The notes under the pieces were generated by a model, which was given only the letters and a program-made list of their open reading frames with translations, did not search any database and was not told where the DNA came from. The translations under genes and the position numbers were made by a program. Below, in pieces: positions 1 to 7,623 of a DNA stretch of 37,273 bases. The stretch lies in NCBI RefSeq assembly GCF_014636235.1, contig NZ_BMDZ01000053.1, positions 3,267 to 40,539 of the forward strand. Reading direction: 5' to 3'. Source of the DNA: Tistrella bauzanensis. Lineage in GTDB: Bacteria; Pseudomonadota; Alphaproteobacteria; Tistrellales; Tistrellaceae. Positions within the stretch are counted from its first letter, which is position 1, and every line of letters begins with the position of its first letter.

Positions 1-72
1 GAGATCGAGACATGGCAGGAGATCGAGACATGGCAGGAGATCGAGACATGGCAGGAGATCGAGACATGGCCC
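1..72. repeat. 18-bp tandem repeat, four copies
   Basis: Four head-to-tail copies of GAGATCGAGACATGGCAG fill bases 1-72; the fourth differs only in its last two bases. The array touches the window edge, so more copies may lie outside. Because the unit is six codons long, frame 1 stays open and would read a repeated EIETWQ hexapeptide up to a TGA at 139-141, so this could be the 3' end of a gene entering from the left. No start is visible. The alternative is a non-coding DNA-binding array, for example iterons or operators for the winged-helix protein downstream. Confidence 0.9.
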
Positions 73-84
73 AGACATGAGATA

Positions 85-127
85 GTCCCGTTTACGAAGC
101 CGCTTTGGGCGACACCGCAAACGGGAC
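85..127. other. Inverted repeat / stem-loop
   Basis: GTCCCGTTTACG (85-96) pairs with CGCAAACGGGAC (116-127), 11 of 12 positions, around a 19-nt loop. It lies directly after the 18-bp tandem array and before the winged-helix gene. There is no T-tract on either side, so an intrinsic terminator is not well supported. It could be a protein-binding dyad or an RNA structure. Confidence 0.6.
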
Positions 128-263
128 CAACCTCAGACTGACAGACTGCCGAAGCCGCCTTCATCAGCACCGTGACAAGTCTGATTCTAGGCGTTTCGAC
201 AAACGCTTTCAAGCGCTCTGACTGCGCTGACGGTATCCCTTTGCCTGTTGCCTGCGAACGAAG

Positions 264-290
264 CCCCGGACCGCAAGGTCCGCATGGGGA
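264..290 (+). promoter_or_regulatory. Leader hairpin that may cover a Shine-Dalgarno site
   Basis: CGGACC (267-272), tetraloop GCAA and GGTCCG (277-282) form a perfect 6-bp GNRA-capped hairpin. An outer CCCC (264-267) could also pair with GGGG (286-289), which is part of the GGGGAG Shine-Dalgarno sequence of the GTG start at 300. Base 267 cannot serve both stems at once. The pairing is seen in the sequence; translational control is inferred. Confidence 0.4.
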
Positions 291-299
291 GTTTTTGCT

Positions 300-1904
300 G
301 TGCAAACGGTACCTGCACGGAACCGGACCGGTTGGTTGCACGCCGTGCAACGCAACCGGTCGACGGATGCCTATGGCCTCGCGGTCGCGGCGGGGTTGAT
401 GCTTCTGGCCGATGAGCGCGACATCATCCATGCCAGCCTGCGCGACGTGGCCGATATCGCCCGGATCAGCCCGAAAACCGCCAATGACCGTATCCACCGC
501 CTGACCAGTGAAGGTCTGCTGGACATGGTCGGCACCGGCGAGACCGGCGGTCATCGGCCGCGCTGGCTGTACCGGTTGGCCTGCGCCCCGGATCAGGCGG
601 CACATCAGATGGCAGAGGGTTGCACGGCGCCGTCGCGATCATCGGCGGCGACACGCCGGCAGATGGACGCCACCACACCCGGCACCACACAGGATACCGG
701 GGGCAACGCTGGCCCGGACCCGGTCGAACGGCTGATCAGCCGGGTTCAGCAACTGGCGGCAAGCCCGGGATGGAAGCGCAGCAAAGCGGCCTTGGCGGTC
801 CAGGCTGCCATCGACCGGGCGGGGATATCGGCCGTGGCGGCCCTGGCCGAGGCCATGGCTGCCGAACCGCGCCGCCCTGCCTATGAGATCGCGGTCGCCC
901 TGTCGACCTTGTCGACCCCCTCACCCTTGTCGACCCTGTCGCCGGTCGATGCCGAGCCCGCCGATACCACGCCCCGGATGGCAGCACCGTCCCGCACAGC
1001 CACAGCCGATGCCATTCCCCCACGCCAGAAGACCGAGGCCGAAAGCCTGGTGGTGATCGCCGGGCTCGATCCGGCACGGCGGCGGCAGCTCGATGCGCTG
1101 GTGGTTGCAAGCGGCCGGGCAGCCCCATGCTGGGGGCTTCGTGATCAGACGGTGGCGGCGATCGCCCTGGCCCTGCACGCGGCCGATCAGGGCATGATGC
1201 CGATGCCGCCGGAGGCCGCCGATCTGCGCGCGCAGCTGCGTGGCCCAGACAGGCCTCGGAGGACAGCTCAGCCTGACAGACACCCCTCACAGGGCGGTCT
1301 GGCTCCCAGAGAGACATCTGGAAAGAGTCCTGTCTTCTTCCAGACTCCAGATCCGGATTCCGGAACCGGAAATGATCTGGTGGATCAGACCGGCCGGCGG
1401 ATGGGCCGGACAGCACCGATCGAGGCCGCGATCGTGCAGACGGGCCGCGAGCGGTGGCCGTGGCCATCGCCAGCTGCGTCGTCAGCACCATTGCCGGCCC
1501 CATTGACGGCCACGGGGCCGGCAGGCCTGGCGGCAGGGTTGATGCCTTGCACCGCCGATGCTGCAACACCATCAACTCGGCCGATGGCGCGCCACGAAAC
1601 CGGTCGGGCCTGCGACGGTCAGGCCTGCGATGGTCAAGTCTGTGACGCGTCAGCCCGGGGCAAGGGCGGTATCGGCGATGGCCTTGTAGGCAGCGACCAG
1701 CCGGTCGCCCTCGTCACGGGGCACGGCAACGGCAAGCCGCATGGTCGCCTCGCCCAGATGCATGATCAGAAAGCCGCGGAGTTCGGTCTCGGCTGGATCG
1801 GCATCGGGACGGACACGGCGTATGGCCGCACCCAGCATCGCCCCGGTGATCCGGCTTTCAGCCACCTCCAGGGCTCGCAAGCCCTTGTCGGCCTGCATGC
1901 CTGA
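300..1904 (+). CDS. Winged helix-turn-helix protein with long disordered tail
   Basis: A GTG start at 300 follows GGGGAG at an 8-nt spacing. Residues about 25-93 look like a winged helix: a helical stretch, then DVADIARISPKTANDRIHRL as the helix-turn-helix, then a GTGETGG wing and a WLYRL strand. The rest is rich in Ala, Pro, Thr and Asp with a TLSTLSTP repeat, interrupted by a second possibly folded part near residues 245-315. No enzyme motif is visible. The reading frame runs about 255 bp into the antisense of the TetR gene, so the true 3' end is doubtful; a frameshift after about 1240 is possible. The family is not recognised. Replication initiator/primase accessory protein or transcription factor are both possible, with the upstream tandem repeats as potential binding sites. 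Confidence 0.5.
   Translation: MQTVPARNRTGWLHAVQRNRSTDAYGLAVAAGLMLLADERDIIHASLRDVADIARISPKTANDRIHRLTSEGLLDMVGTGETGGHRPRWLYRLACAPDQAAHQMAEGCTAPSRSSAATRRQMDATTPGTTQDTGGNAGPDPVERLISRVQQLAASPGWKRSKAALAVQAAIDRAGISAVAALAEAMAAEPRRPAYEIAVALSTLSTPSPLSTLSPVDAEPADTTPRMAAPSRTATADAIPPRQKTEAESLVVIAGLDPARRRQLDALVVASGRAAPCWGLRDQTVAAIALALHAADQGMMPMPPEAADLRAQLRGPDRPRRTAQPDRHPSQGGLAPRETSGKSPVFFQTPDPDSGTGNDLVDQTGRRMGRTAPIEAAIVQTGRERWPWPSPAASSAPLPAPLTATGPAGLAAGLMPCTADAATPSTRPMARHETGRACDGQACDGQVCDASARGKGGIGDGLVGSDQPVALVTGHGNGKPHGRLAQMHDQKAAEFGLGWIGIGTDTAYGRTQHRPGDPAFSHLQGSQALVGLHA
1608..1652 (+). repeat. 15-bp tandem repeat
   Basis: Units starting GCCTGCGAYGGTCA occur at 1608-1622 and 1623-1637, with a degenerate third unit at 1638-1652. 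In the frame of the winged-helix ORF they read a repeated ACDGQ. The repeat lies at the end of the TetR gene and makes the coding status of this tail more doubtful. Confidence 0.75.
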
Positions 1905-2300
1905 CCAGATGTCGCACATCGCCGGATCGTCCAGGAACATGGCGTAATACGCGTCGACCAGCCCGGCGAAGGCCTGTCGCAGACCAGCGTCATCCGTCAC
2001 CGCCGCCAGACCGTCTTCGATACAGGCGCGGCTCTGGCTTGTGCATCGTTCGGCCAGGCTGCGGATGATCGCGGCCTTGTCGGGAAAGAACTGATAGAGC
2101 GAGCCGATCGACACACCTGCCCGTTCGGCGACATCGGCCATGCGCAAGGCATCGCTGCCCCGCTCGGCGATGATCTGCTGCGCGGCCGCCAGCATCCGTT
2201 CCACCCGCTCGCGGCTGCGCTGCTGGCTGGGCTGGCGCCGCGCCGCGCCAGGAACCTCGGCCGGCATGTCGTTGTCGGTCATCGGCTTGGTCTTCGTCAT
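1650..2300 (-). CDS. TetR/AcrR family transcriptional repressor
   Basis: Predicted 216-aa one-component regulator. The N-terminal helix-turn-helix is typical of TetR (AAQQIIAERGSDALRMADVA, then VSIGSLYQFFPDKAAII), followed by an alpha-helical ligand-binding and dimerisation domain with no recognisable ligand signature. The ATG at 2300 was chosen because AGGGAA lies about 10 nt upstream; ATGs at 2327 and 2282 are alternatives. The gene diverges from the NmrA-like oxidoreductase, and a 22-bp palindrome lies between them. In such pairs the repressor usually controls both itself and the neighbour, which is the inferred role here. Confidence 0.9.
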   Translation of the reverse strand: MTKTKPMTDNDMPAEVPGAARRQPSQQRSRERVERMLAAAQQIIAERGSDALRMADVAERAGVSIGSLYQFFPDKAAIIRSLAERCTSQSRACIEDGLAAVTDDAGLRQAFAGLVDAYYAMFLDDPAMCDIWSGMQADKGLRALEVAESRITGAMLGAAIRRVRPDADPAETELRGFLIMHLGEATMRLAVAVPRDEGDRLVAAYKAIADTALAPG

Positions 2301-2377
2301 CCGGTGGTTCCCTGTGCTTGACGGCATGATGGCTGTCTGCGGCCCGGCGATCGGGCCTGCGACATTCCGCTTGACTG

Positions 2378-2413
2378 ATAATACGAGAAACCCTCACATT
2401 TACAAATATGAGG
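2378..2413. promoter_or_regulatory. tetR promoter and palindromic operator
   Basis: A 22-bp imperfect palindrome spans 2392-2413 (arms CCTCACAT and ATATGAGG around a TTACAA centre). It overlaps a candidate promoter reading towards tetR: TTGTAA (complement of 2400-2405), 16 nt, TATTAT (complement of 2378-2383). In the other direction TTGACT (2371-2376) could be a -35 for the oxidoreductase gene. A TetR dimer binding the palindrome would block both. The palindrome is seen; the binding is inferred. Confidence 0.55.
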
Positions 2414-2446
2414 ATGTCTCATGTTTATGCAGGGGAGGAAACGGCC

Positions 2447-3316
2447 ATGACATCGATCGATCAGGCGGATGATCCGCGCCCGGTGCTGGTTCTGGGTGGC
2501 ACCGGCAAGACCGGCCGGCGGGTGGCGGCGGGATTGATGGCGCGCGGCCAGGCGGTGCGCGTCGCCACGCGCAACACCAGCCCGGCCGTCGACTGGGCCG
2601 ACCGCGATGGCTGGGCGGCAGCCCTCGCCGGATGTCGCGCGGCCTATATCGCCTATGCACCGGATCTGGTGGCGGCAGGTGCCGTGGATGACATCGCGGC
2701 CTTCGCGGCGCTGGCAATGGATCAGGGGGTGCGGCGGCTGGTGCTGCTGTCGGGTCGGGGCGAGCCGGCGGCGGCAGCGGCGGAACGGGCGCTGGCCGCT
2801 TCGGGGGCGGACTGGACGGTGATCCGCGCAAGCTGGTTCAACCAGAATTTCACTGAAAGCCTGATGCGGGACGCCATCGCCGCCGGCCATCTGGCGCTGC
2901 CGGTGGGCGATATGCCTGAGCCGTTCATCGATGCCCGCGACATCGCCGATGTGGCGGTCAGGGCATTGACCGATGTCGACCCTGATGTCGATTCCGGCCG
3001 GCAGCGCCATATCGGCCGCATTCATGAACTGACCGGCCCGCGCTTGTTGAGCTTTGCCGATGCCACGGCCGAGATCGCCCGGGCGACCGGCCGGCCGATC
3101 GCCTATACCACAATACCATTGGATGTTTTCCTCGCCGGATTGGCCGAGGCCGGCGTTCCGGCGCCGCTTCAGGATCTGATGGCGGCGCTGTTCTCGACCC
3201 TGTTCGATGGCCGCAATGCCAGGGTCACCGACACGGTTCTGCAGGTGACGGGCCGCCCGCCGCGGGACTTTGCCGACTTCGCCCGCGAGGCGGCCGGGGC
3301 CGGCGCATTCGGGTAG
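2447..3316 (+). CDS. NmrA-like / atypical SDR NAD(P)-binding oxidoreductase
   Basis: Predicted 289-aa protein with an N-terminal Rossmann motif VLVLGGTGKTGRRVA, followed by LARG-type NADP region features, LVLLSGRGE and the SWFNQNF stretch typical of NmrA/QOR2-like proteins that bind NAD(P)(H). The classical SDR YxxxK pair is not evident, so the protein may be a redox sensor or a quinone/azo reductase-like enzyme. ATG 2447 was selected over the earlier ATG at 2408 because GGGGAGGAA sits 8 nt upstream. It is divergent from tetR, so it is probably induced by a small molecule bound by TetR. Substrate unknown. Confidence 0.88.
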   Translation: MTSIDQADDPRPVLVLGGTGKTGRRVAAGLMARGQAVRVATRNTSPAVDWADRDGWAAALAGCRAAYIAYAPDLVAAGAVDDIAAFAALAMDQGVRRLVLLSGRGEPAAAAAERALAASGADWTVIRASWFNQNFTESLMRDAIAAGHLALPVGDMPEPFIDARDIADVAVRALTDVDPDVDSGRQRHIGRIHELTGPRLLSFADATAEIARATGRPIAYTTIPLDVFLAGLAEAGVPAPLQDLMAALFSTLFDGRNARVTDTVLQVTGRPPRDFADFAREAAGAGAFG

Positions 3317-3534
3317 GCTGTGATCCGGCGTCGGCGTCAGGCGTGGCATCCTCTGACGGATGTTGTAAGGTCGATGCAACGCTATGGCGTCTCGCCGGTT
3401 TGAGGGCTGGCCCCCTTCCCGATGACGAGCTCATTCTGAGCCGTATTGCCGGGCATCTAACCGGCCGGCGCCGTTGCGGGGCGTCCGGACGACAGGGGAC
3501 ACCGTGGTTGCAGCCACAACAAGGGACGGCCTGT

Positions 3535-4437
3535 ATGGCGACATCAACCCATAACGGGAGACCGAGGGGCCAGCGTCGGCAGGTCGATGTTCATGGCGCC
3601 ATCAATCTGATCGAGGCCGGCCATCTGGGTGCCGCATTGAGCGCCCAGGCCCATCGGGTCTGGAGCCGCCCCGACGACGTCGGCGCCCGGCTGTTGCTGG
3701 CGGAATTGCTGATCGTCGACGGTGCTTTCGGCGATGCCCGCCGCCATCTGGAGACCGTGCTGGACGCCCCGGGCGATGCCGCCGCCGAGGTGTTGGCCGC
3801 CACCGAACTGATCCGGTTGATCGAGGCCGAGCAATTGCGGCTGTCTCTGGCGACGGGCGGGGTCCGGCCGGGCTTTCTGTCGCCACCGCCCGATCATGTC
3901 GAGAAGACCATCGAGATGCATGAGGCCCTGGCCGAGGGTGCGACGGTCGAGGCGGCGACCCTGGCGGCCGAGGCCCGCAGCCTGCGCCCGCGCGTGGCGA
4001 TGACCATCGATGGCAAGGATGTGACCGATCTGCGGGATGCCTGCGACCTCAGCCTGGGCGTGTTCGAGATCATGACCGATGGCGGACTGCTGCTATGGGT
4101 GCCGATGGAACAGGTCCGCTGCCTGCATTTCCGGCGCCCGCGGCGGTTCATCGATGCCATCTGGCGGCCGGTGGTGCTGGAGGTCGGCGCGCTTCCCGAA
4201 GGGGCGCTGTTCATGCCGACCATCTATGCCGGCACCGCCGAGATCGATGACGACGCGGCGAAGCTGGGCCGGCGCACCGACTGGATCGGCAGCGGGCTGC
4301 CCGGCCGGGGACCGGTGGTCGGGCTGGGCCAGCGCTGCTTCCTGGCCGATGAAGACCTGGTCGCGGTGTCGGAGATCGTGGAGGTTCACGGGCCCGGCGG
4401 CGGCGGGGATGGCGACGGCAGGCGCGCTGTCTCGTAA
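3535..4437 (+). CDS. tagJ: ImpE/TagJ-type type VI secretion accessory protein
   Basis: Predicted 300-aa cytoplasmic protein. The N-terminal half is an alpha-helical, TPR-like array (AINLIEAGHLGAAL, then AFGDARRHLETVLD). The C-terminal half has the family pattern of a small beta domain: TIDGKDV, LGVFEIMTDGGLLLWVPMEQ, FMPTIYAGT, RRTDWIGSGLPGRGPVVGLGQR. ImpE/TagJ proteins are accessory components of some type VI secretion systems and are known to associate with sheath protein TssB and the ClpV recycling ATPase. ATG 3535 has AGGGA 8 nt upstream. No tssB, tssC, clpV, hcp or vgrG is in the window, so this is an orphan or the edge of a dispersed locus. The two genes downstream may be co-transcribed but are of unknown function. 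Confidence 0.8.
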   Translation: MATSTHNGRPRGQRRQVDVHGAINLIEAGHLGAALSAQAHRVWSRPDDVGARLLLAELLIVDGAFGDARRHLETVLDAPGDAAAEVLAATELIRLIEAEQLRLSLATGGVRPGFLSPPPDHVEKTIEMHEALAEGATVEAATLAAEARSLRPRVAMTIDGKDVTDLRDACDLSLGVFEIMTDGGLLLWVPMEQVRCLHFRRPRRFIDAIWRPVVLEVGALPEGALFMPTIYAGTAEIDDDAAKLGRRTDWIGSGLPGRGPVVGLGQRCFLADEDLVAVSEIVEVHGPGGGGDGDGRRAVS

Positions 4438-4542
4438 CCAGCTCGGCGCGCCGGTCTGCCTCATCCTGGCCACTCTTATGCCACTGGATGTGACCGGCCA
4501 TCGGGATATGGTGGGCTGGACAAGCGTCGGGCGCCTGACGTT

Positions 4543-4586
4543 CAAATAATCTGGATCAGGCCAGCAAATAATCTGGATGAGGCCAG
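4543..4586. repeat. 22-bp tandem duplication
   Basis: Two adjacent 22-bp units beginning CAAATAATCTGGAT (4543-4564 and 4565-4586) differ at one position (C or G after GGAT). They lie in the 199-bp gap between the TagJ gene and the proline-rich protein. A recent slippage duplication or a pair of binding sites are both possible. Confidence 0.9.
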
Positions 4587-4636
4587 ATCCGGATCCGCTC
4601 TGGATGCAGCGCCCTGCCGCAACGAGGAGCTTCAGG

Positions 4637-5059
4637 ATGCAGCCCGTGACCGAAGAGGCATGCCGCAACCGCGTCCGGCCGCCCGCCTGTGACGGTGAGG
4701 CCGTAGATGACGGACAGGCCGGCGGGCGGGCCCGAGCCGGGCGATCGGCCGGGCCTGAACGCGACCCGGCCGATCCGCCCGCGCCACCGCCGGTGCCGCC
4801 CGGCGGTCCGGGGACACCTGAGCGCCCGCCCGGCCCGCCCAAGGCGCCACCGGTGCCGCCACGCGATCCCGACCCGGTGCCGGTCGAAGACCCGGATCCC
4901 GATCCGCTGCATGATCCGGTGCCGATCCGCGACCCTGAGAGCATTCCCGATCCGGATCCGGACGACATGCCGCCCCCCTATCGCGATCCCGAGCCGTTTC
5001 GCGACCCGCCGCCGCGGGAACTGGCCGGCCATGGCGACACCGCCACGGTGGGGCTGTGA
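4637..5059 (+). CDS. Proline/aspartate-rich low-complexity protein
   Basis: Predicted 140-aa protein from ATG 4637, preceded by AGGAG at 7-nt spacing. The sequence is dominated by PPG, PPVPP and DPDP units (for example DPDPVPVEDPDPDP) with almost no hydrophobic core, so it is likely disordered. No signal peptide, membrane segment or catalytic motif is visible. It follows the TagJ gene in the same direction and precedes a membrane protein, so the three may form a unit. The function is unknown. The GC-rich repeat composition also makes a non-functional ORF possible, though the good ribosome binding site argues for expression. Confidence 0.5.
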   Translation: MQPVTEEACRNRVRPPACDGEAVDDGQAGGRARAGRSAGPERDPADPPAPPPVPPGGPGTPERPPGPPKAPPVPPRDPDPVPVEDPDPDPLHDPVPIRDPESIPDPDPDDMPPPYRDPEPFRDPPPRELAGHGDTATVGL

Positions 5060-5167
5060 CCGGAGAGCGATCCTGACCGGGGCGCGTGTTGGCGGGCAAG
5101 CAGGGGGCGGACATGTCCGCATCTCCCATGCGCCCTGACCCGGCGTCCCAGTCTCTGGAGCCATCCG

Positions 5168-5842
5168 ATGGCCGACACGCCGCCCTCAAATCCTTATCCG
5201 TCACCGCGTGCCGACGCGGCAGGCATGATCGATACGATCGAACCGACCGACGGTATGACCAGCGGTAAGCCCTCTATGATCGGTATGGCCGGTATGACCG
5301 AGGCAGGCGGCCCTGGCCGCGACGCGCAGCCGGACCGTTCCTGTGCGGTCTCCTGTGCCGTCGATGGCTGGAGCCCGCGGGCGCTGGCGCTGATGGGCCT
5401 GGGTGCGGTGGCGCTGGCCGGTCTGGTGGCGCTGGGCTTCAGCCACCGGCGCCCGCCTGCCGCGGCCGAACCGGCCGGGCCGCTGCCCCTGAGCCTGGAC
5501 ATGCCGCTGCCGATGCCCGGCGCGGTGGCCGAGGGCGTGCTGGCCGATGAGATTCTGGCAGAGATTGAAGCGGGCAGGGGGCCCGCATCCGTGGCGGCGC
5601 CCGATCTGGCCGCGATCCTGACCTTGCCTGCCGATGACATGTATCAGGCCGGCCGTCATTTCCATCAGCGTGGCGATATCGCGACGGCTCTGGTCGTGTG
5701 GCGTCGCGCGGCGGCGGCGGGCAGCGGCCGGGCCGCCGATGCGTTGCGCGGTATGGCTGACGACCAGCCCCCACGGCCCCAGCCGCCATGGCCATCGACC
5801 CGGCAGGGAGCGGGCAGGGGCGGTTCCGGTCACCGGGGTTGA
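5168..5842 (+). CDS. Single-pass membrane protein with possible TPR/Sel1-like region
   Basis: Predicted 224-aa protein; ATG 5168 has GGAG 7 nt upstream. Residues 1-70 are polar with many Gly and Met. Residues about 72-91 form one hydrophobic segment (ALALMGLGAVALAGLVALGF), followed by RRPP, suggesting an inner-membrane anchor. The C-terminal part has a short helical repeat-like stretch (MYQAGRHFHQRGDIATALVVWRRAA) that resembles a single TPR/Sel1-like unit, then a Pro/Gly-rich tail. The stop codon lies inside a strong hairpin. The role is unknown; same-strand order after tagJ hints at a link to secretion, but only by position. Confidence 0.6.
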   Translation: MADTPPSNPYPSPRADAAGMIDTIEPTDGMTSGKPSMIGMAGMTEAGGPGRDAQPDRSCAVSCAVDGWSPRALALMGLGAVALAGLVALGFSHRRPPAAAEPAGPLPLSLDMPLPMPGAVAEGVLADEILAEIEAGRGPASVAAPDLAAILTLPADDMYQAGRHFHQRGDIATALVVWRRAAAAGSGRAADALRGMADDQPPRPQPPWPSTRQGAGRGGSGHRG

Positions 5843-5863
5843 TCATGGGATGATCAACCCCGG
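5833..5863. terminator. Perfect 14-bp hairpin, probable bidirectional terminator
   Basis: CCGGGGTTGATCAT (5833-5846), loop GGG and ATGATCAACCCCGG (5850-5863) form a perfect stem. The TGA stop of the membrane-protein gene (5840-5842) is inside the left arm. It sits between two convergent genes. No T-tract follows on either strand, so termination would rely on the stem or on Rho; an RNA stability element is an alternative. Confidence 0.65.
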
Positions 5864-5874
5864 GCGGTGGCCGG

Positions 5875-5904
5875 CCCAGGCGATAGATGCCCAGGCGATA
5901 GACG
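5875..5904. repeat. 15-bp tandem duplication
   Basis: CCCAGGCGATAGATG (5875-5889) is followed directly by CCCAGGCGATAGACG (5890-5904), one mismatch. It lies in the short gap between convergent genes, just after the hairpin. Confidence 0.85.
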
Positions 5905-5918
5905 ACTCTCGGACGAGG

Positions 5919-6257
5919 TCAGGCCCCGGCGATGTGCTTGTTCAGCCGCCGACGATTGGCGCTGGTCTTGCGCGAGACCGTGCCGGTCCAGGCGCGGCCG
6001 GCGGCGACCATGGCGGCTGCCGGATCGAAGGGGTGGCGCATCAGCGAGGCACCGGCCGCCGAGGTGGCGGCAATCTGTGCGCGCAGGAAGACGGCGGGCT
6101 TTTCGGTCACCATCCGCAGGTTTTCACCATCGGGTGCCGTCTGCAGCAGGCTCATGGTGGTGCGCATCGCGATCACCGACCCCGCTTCCATCCACAATTG
6201 CATCATGCCGGTCATCAGCGCCGCATCTGCGGCACCGCCACTTTTAAATCTGGTCAT
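5919..6257 (-). CDS. Small phasin-like helical protein
   Basis: Predicted 112-aa protein starting at the ATG at 6257 (a longer frame upstream overlaps the AraC gene and is unlikely). It is all-helical in appearance: MTGMMQLWMEAGSVIAMRTT, then ENLRMVTEKPAVFLRAQIAA, then a basic C-terminus with RRRLNKH. This layout (an EAxxVIxMR helix, a MVxEKxxAxxxA helix, a basic tail) resembles short alphaproteobacterial proteins often named phasin-like or antifreeze-like, whose function is poorly known. The ribosome binding site is weak (GGGGCA). Convergent with the membrane-protein gene. Confidence 0.65.
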   Translation of the reverse strand: MTRFKSGGAADAALMTGMMQLWMEAGSVIAMRTTMSLLQTAPDGENLRMVTEKPAVFLRAQIAATSAAGASLMRHPFDPAAAMVAAGRAWTGTVSRKTSANRRRLNKHIAGA

Positions 6258-6405
6258 TCTGCCCCACCGGTTGCGGTTGTCATTTTGATGTGCTTTGGCC
6301 CAGTGTGCCCGATTGCCAGGGCCAGCGCGAGCGAATGCTTGTGGCGCTGCAGGAGCCTGATGCATTTCTCTTCGCACTCGCAGCAAAAATATCCGACAGG
6401 CGGGG

Positions 6406-7432
6406 TCAGAGGGCCCTGAGGTGGCGAATCCAGCGGTCCAGGGCCTGATCGCGGGGGCCGGGCCCGATCCCGGATGCGTCGTCGCCGATGGCCGGCAGGC
6501 CGTCACTGGCCGCGCGCCGGGCATCGCGGGGCGACAGGCCGAAGGCGCGGCGGAAGGCGCGGCTGAAGCCAGCCTCGTCATTGAACCCCCAGGCATAGGC
6601 GATATCGGCCAGCCGTCGGTGCTGATGGGCCGGGTCGATGATATCGGCGAAGCAGCGCCGCAGCCGGCGGTTGCGGATCTCGTTCATCACCCCGCCCGAG
6701 GCTTCGAACAGCCGGTACAGCGTGGGGCGCGACAGGTGAAACTGCCGCATCAACTGCTGGGGCGACAGCTCGGGCGAGGCCAGATTGGCATCGATATGGT
6801 GGTGGATCGCCGACACAGCCGGCGATCAGGCCGGCGGTGCCCTGGATCAGTGCCGCACCCGGCGGCTGACCGCTGCGGGCGGCTTCCGCCCACAGGCTTT
6901 CCATATGGCCGGCCAGGATGCGGCCGGCGGCGCTGTCGGCGCCCAGCACCAGCCTATGAAGATCCTCCGGCCGGTCGAGCAGCGGCATCAGCAGCATGCG
7001 CGGCACGATCAGGGTCAGCGCATCGAAGGCACCGGCATCGGACTGCATGGTCCGTGACATGTCGAACAGGTTCACGCAAGCCGGCGTCACCGTCATCGCC
7101 CGGCCCTCGGCCTCGCCGCTGAACCCGCCCTGGCGATAGAGCTGGATCATGATGTGATCCAGGCCGCCACGCGCGATGGTGCGACCGTCGCGGCGGAAGC
7201 GCCGGGCGCCGGCGCGGCTGTCGACCATCACCGCCTGCCCGAAATCATGGGCGACGATGCGCGCCCGGAAATCCTGCGCGGCGCGCGGCTCAAGGCTGAC
7301 GTCGAACACACCGGTCAGGGCCGAGCGCCAGCCGTCGAAGGCGCCGGTCGCATTGGAGACGTCGGGCGCATCGAAGACGTCGGCGCCGGCGGGCGTGTCG
7401 GGTGCCACCGGGCCGAAGCGCTGCACGGTCAC
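6406..7432 (-). pseudogene. AraC-family regulator, split by a frameshift near 6817
   Basis: Two adjacent minus-strand frames encode the two halves of one AraC regulator. The N-terminal part (GTG at 7432, about 206 residues to LIAGC) is a sensor domain of the AraC-binding-2 type. The C-terminal part (6816-6406) starts SAIHHHIDANL and carries both helix-turn-helix motifs (LSPQQLMRQFHLSRPTLYRLF, here in two overlapping halves, and LADIAYAWGFNDEAGFSRAFR, likewise) and an SPRDARR end. They are offset by one nucleotide, so the protein as read would lose its DNA-binding domain. The two halves abut with no linker, so some sequence may also be missing. A sequencing or assembly indel, a real inactivating mutation, or independent translation from the GTG at 6816 are the options. 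Target genes unknown. Confidence 0.75.
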
Positions 7433-7623
7433 CGTGGCGGCGGGATGGGAAAGCCGGGACGCGGCGGGCGAAGGATCGGGCTGCCAATACTATCACGCCC
7501 GCCGATCGAGACGCATGGCCTGATCTTTGAGACGCGGCGCCGGGTGCGCCGACCGGCCGCCTGATACACTCGGCGACGCGCCATGCCGGCCCCCAGGACA
7601 ACGTGCCTTGAGGATCTGGTGCC

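Noticed and set aside
85-127. Intrinsic terminator at the 85-127 inverted repeat
   Set aside because: The loop is 19 nt and no T-tract follows on either strand.
736-1575. 279-aa minus-strand frame opposite the winged-helix gene
   Set aside because: Composition of an antisense shadow (Pro, Arg, Ser), no motif, weaker start than the plus-strand gene.
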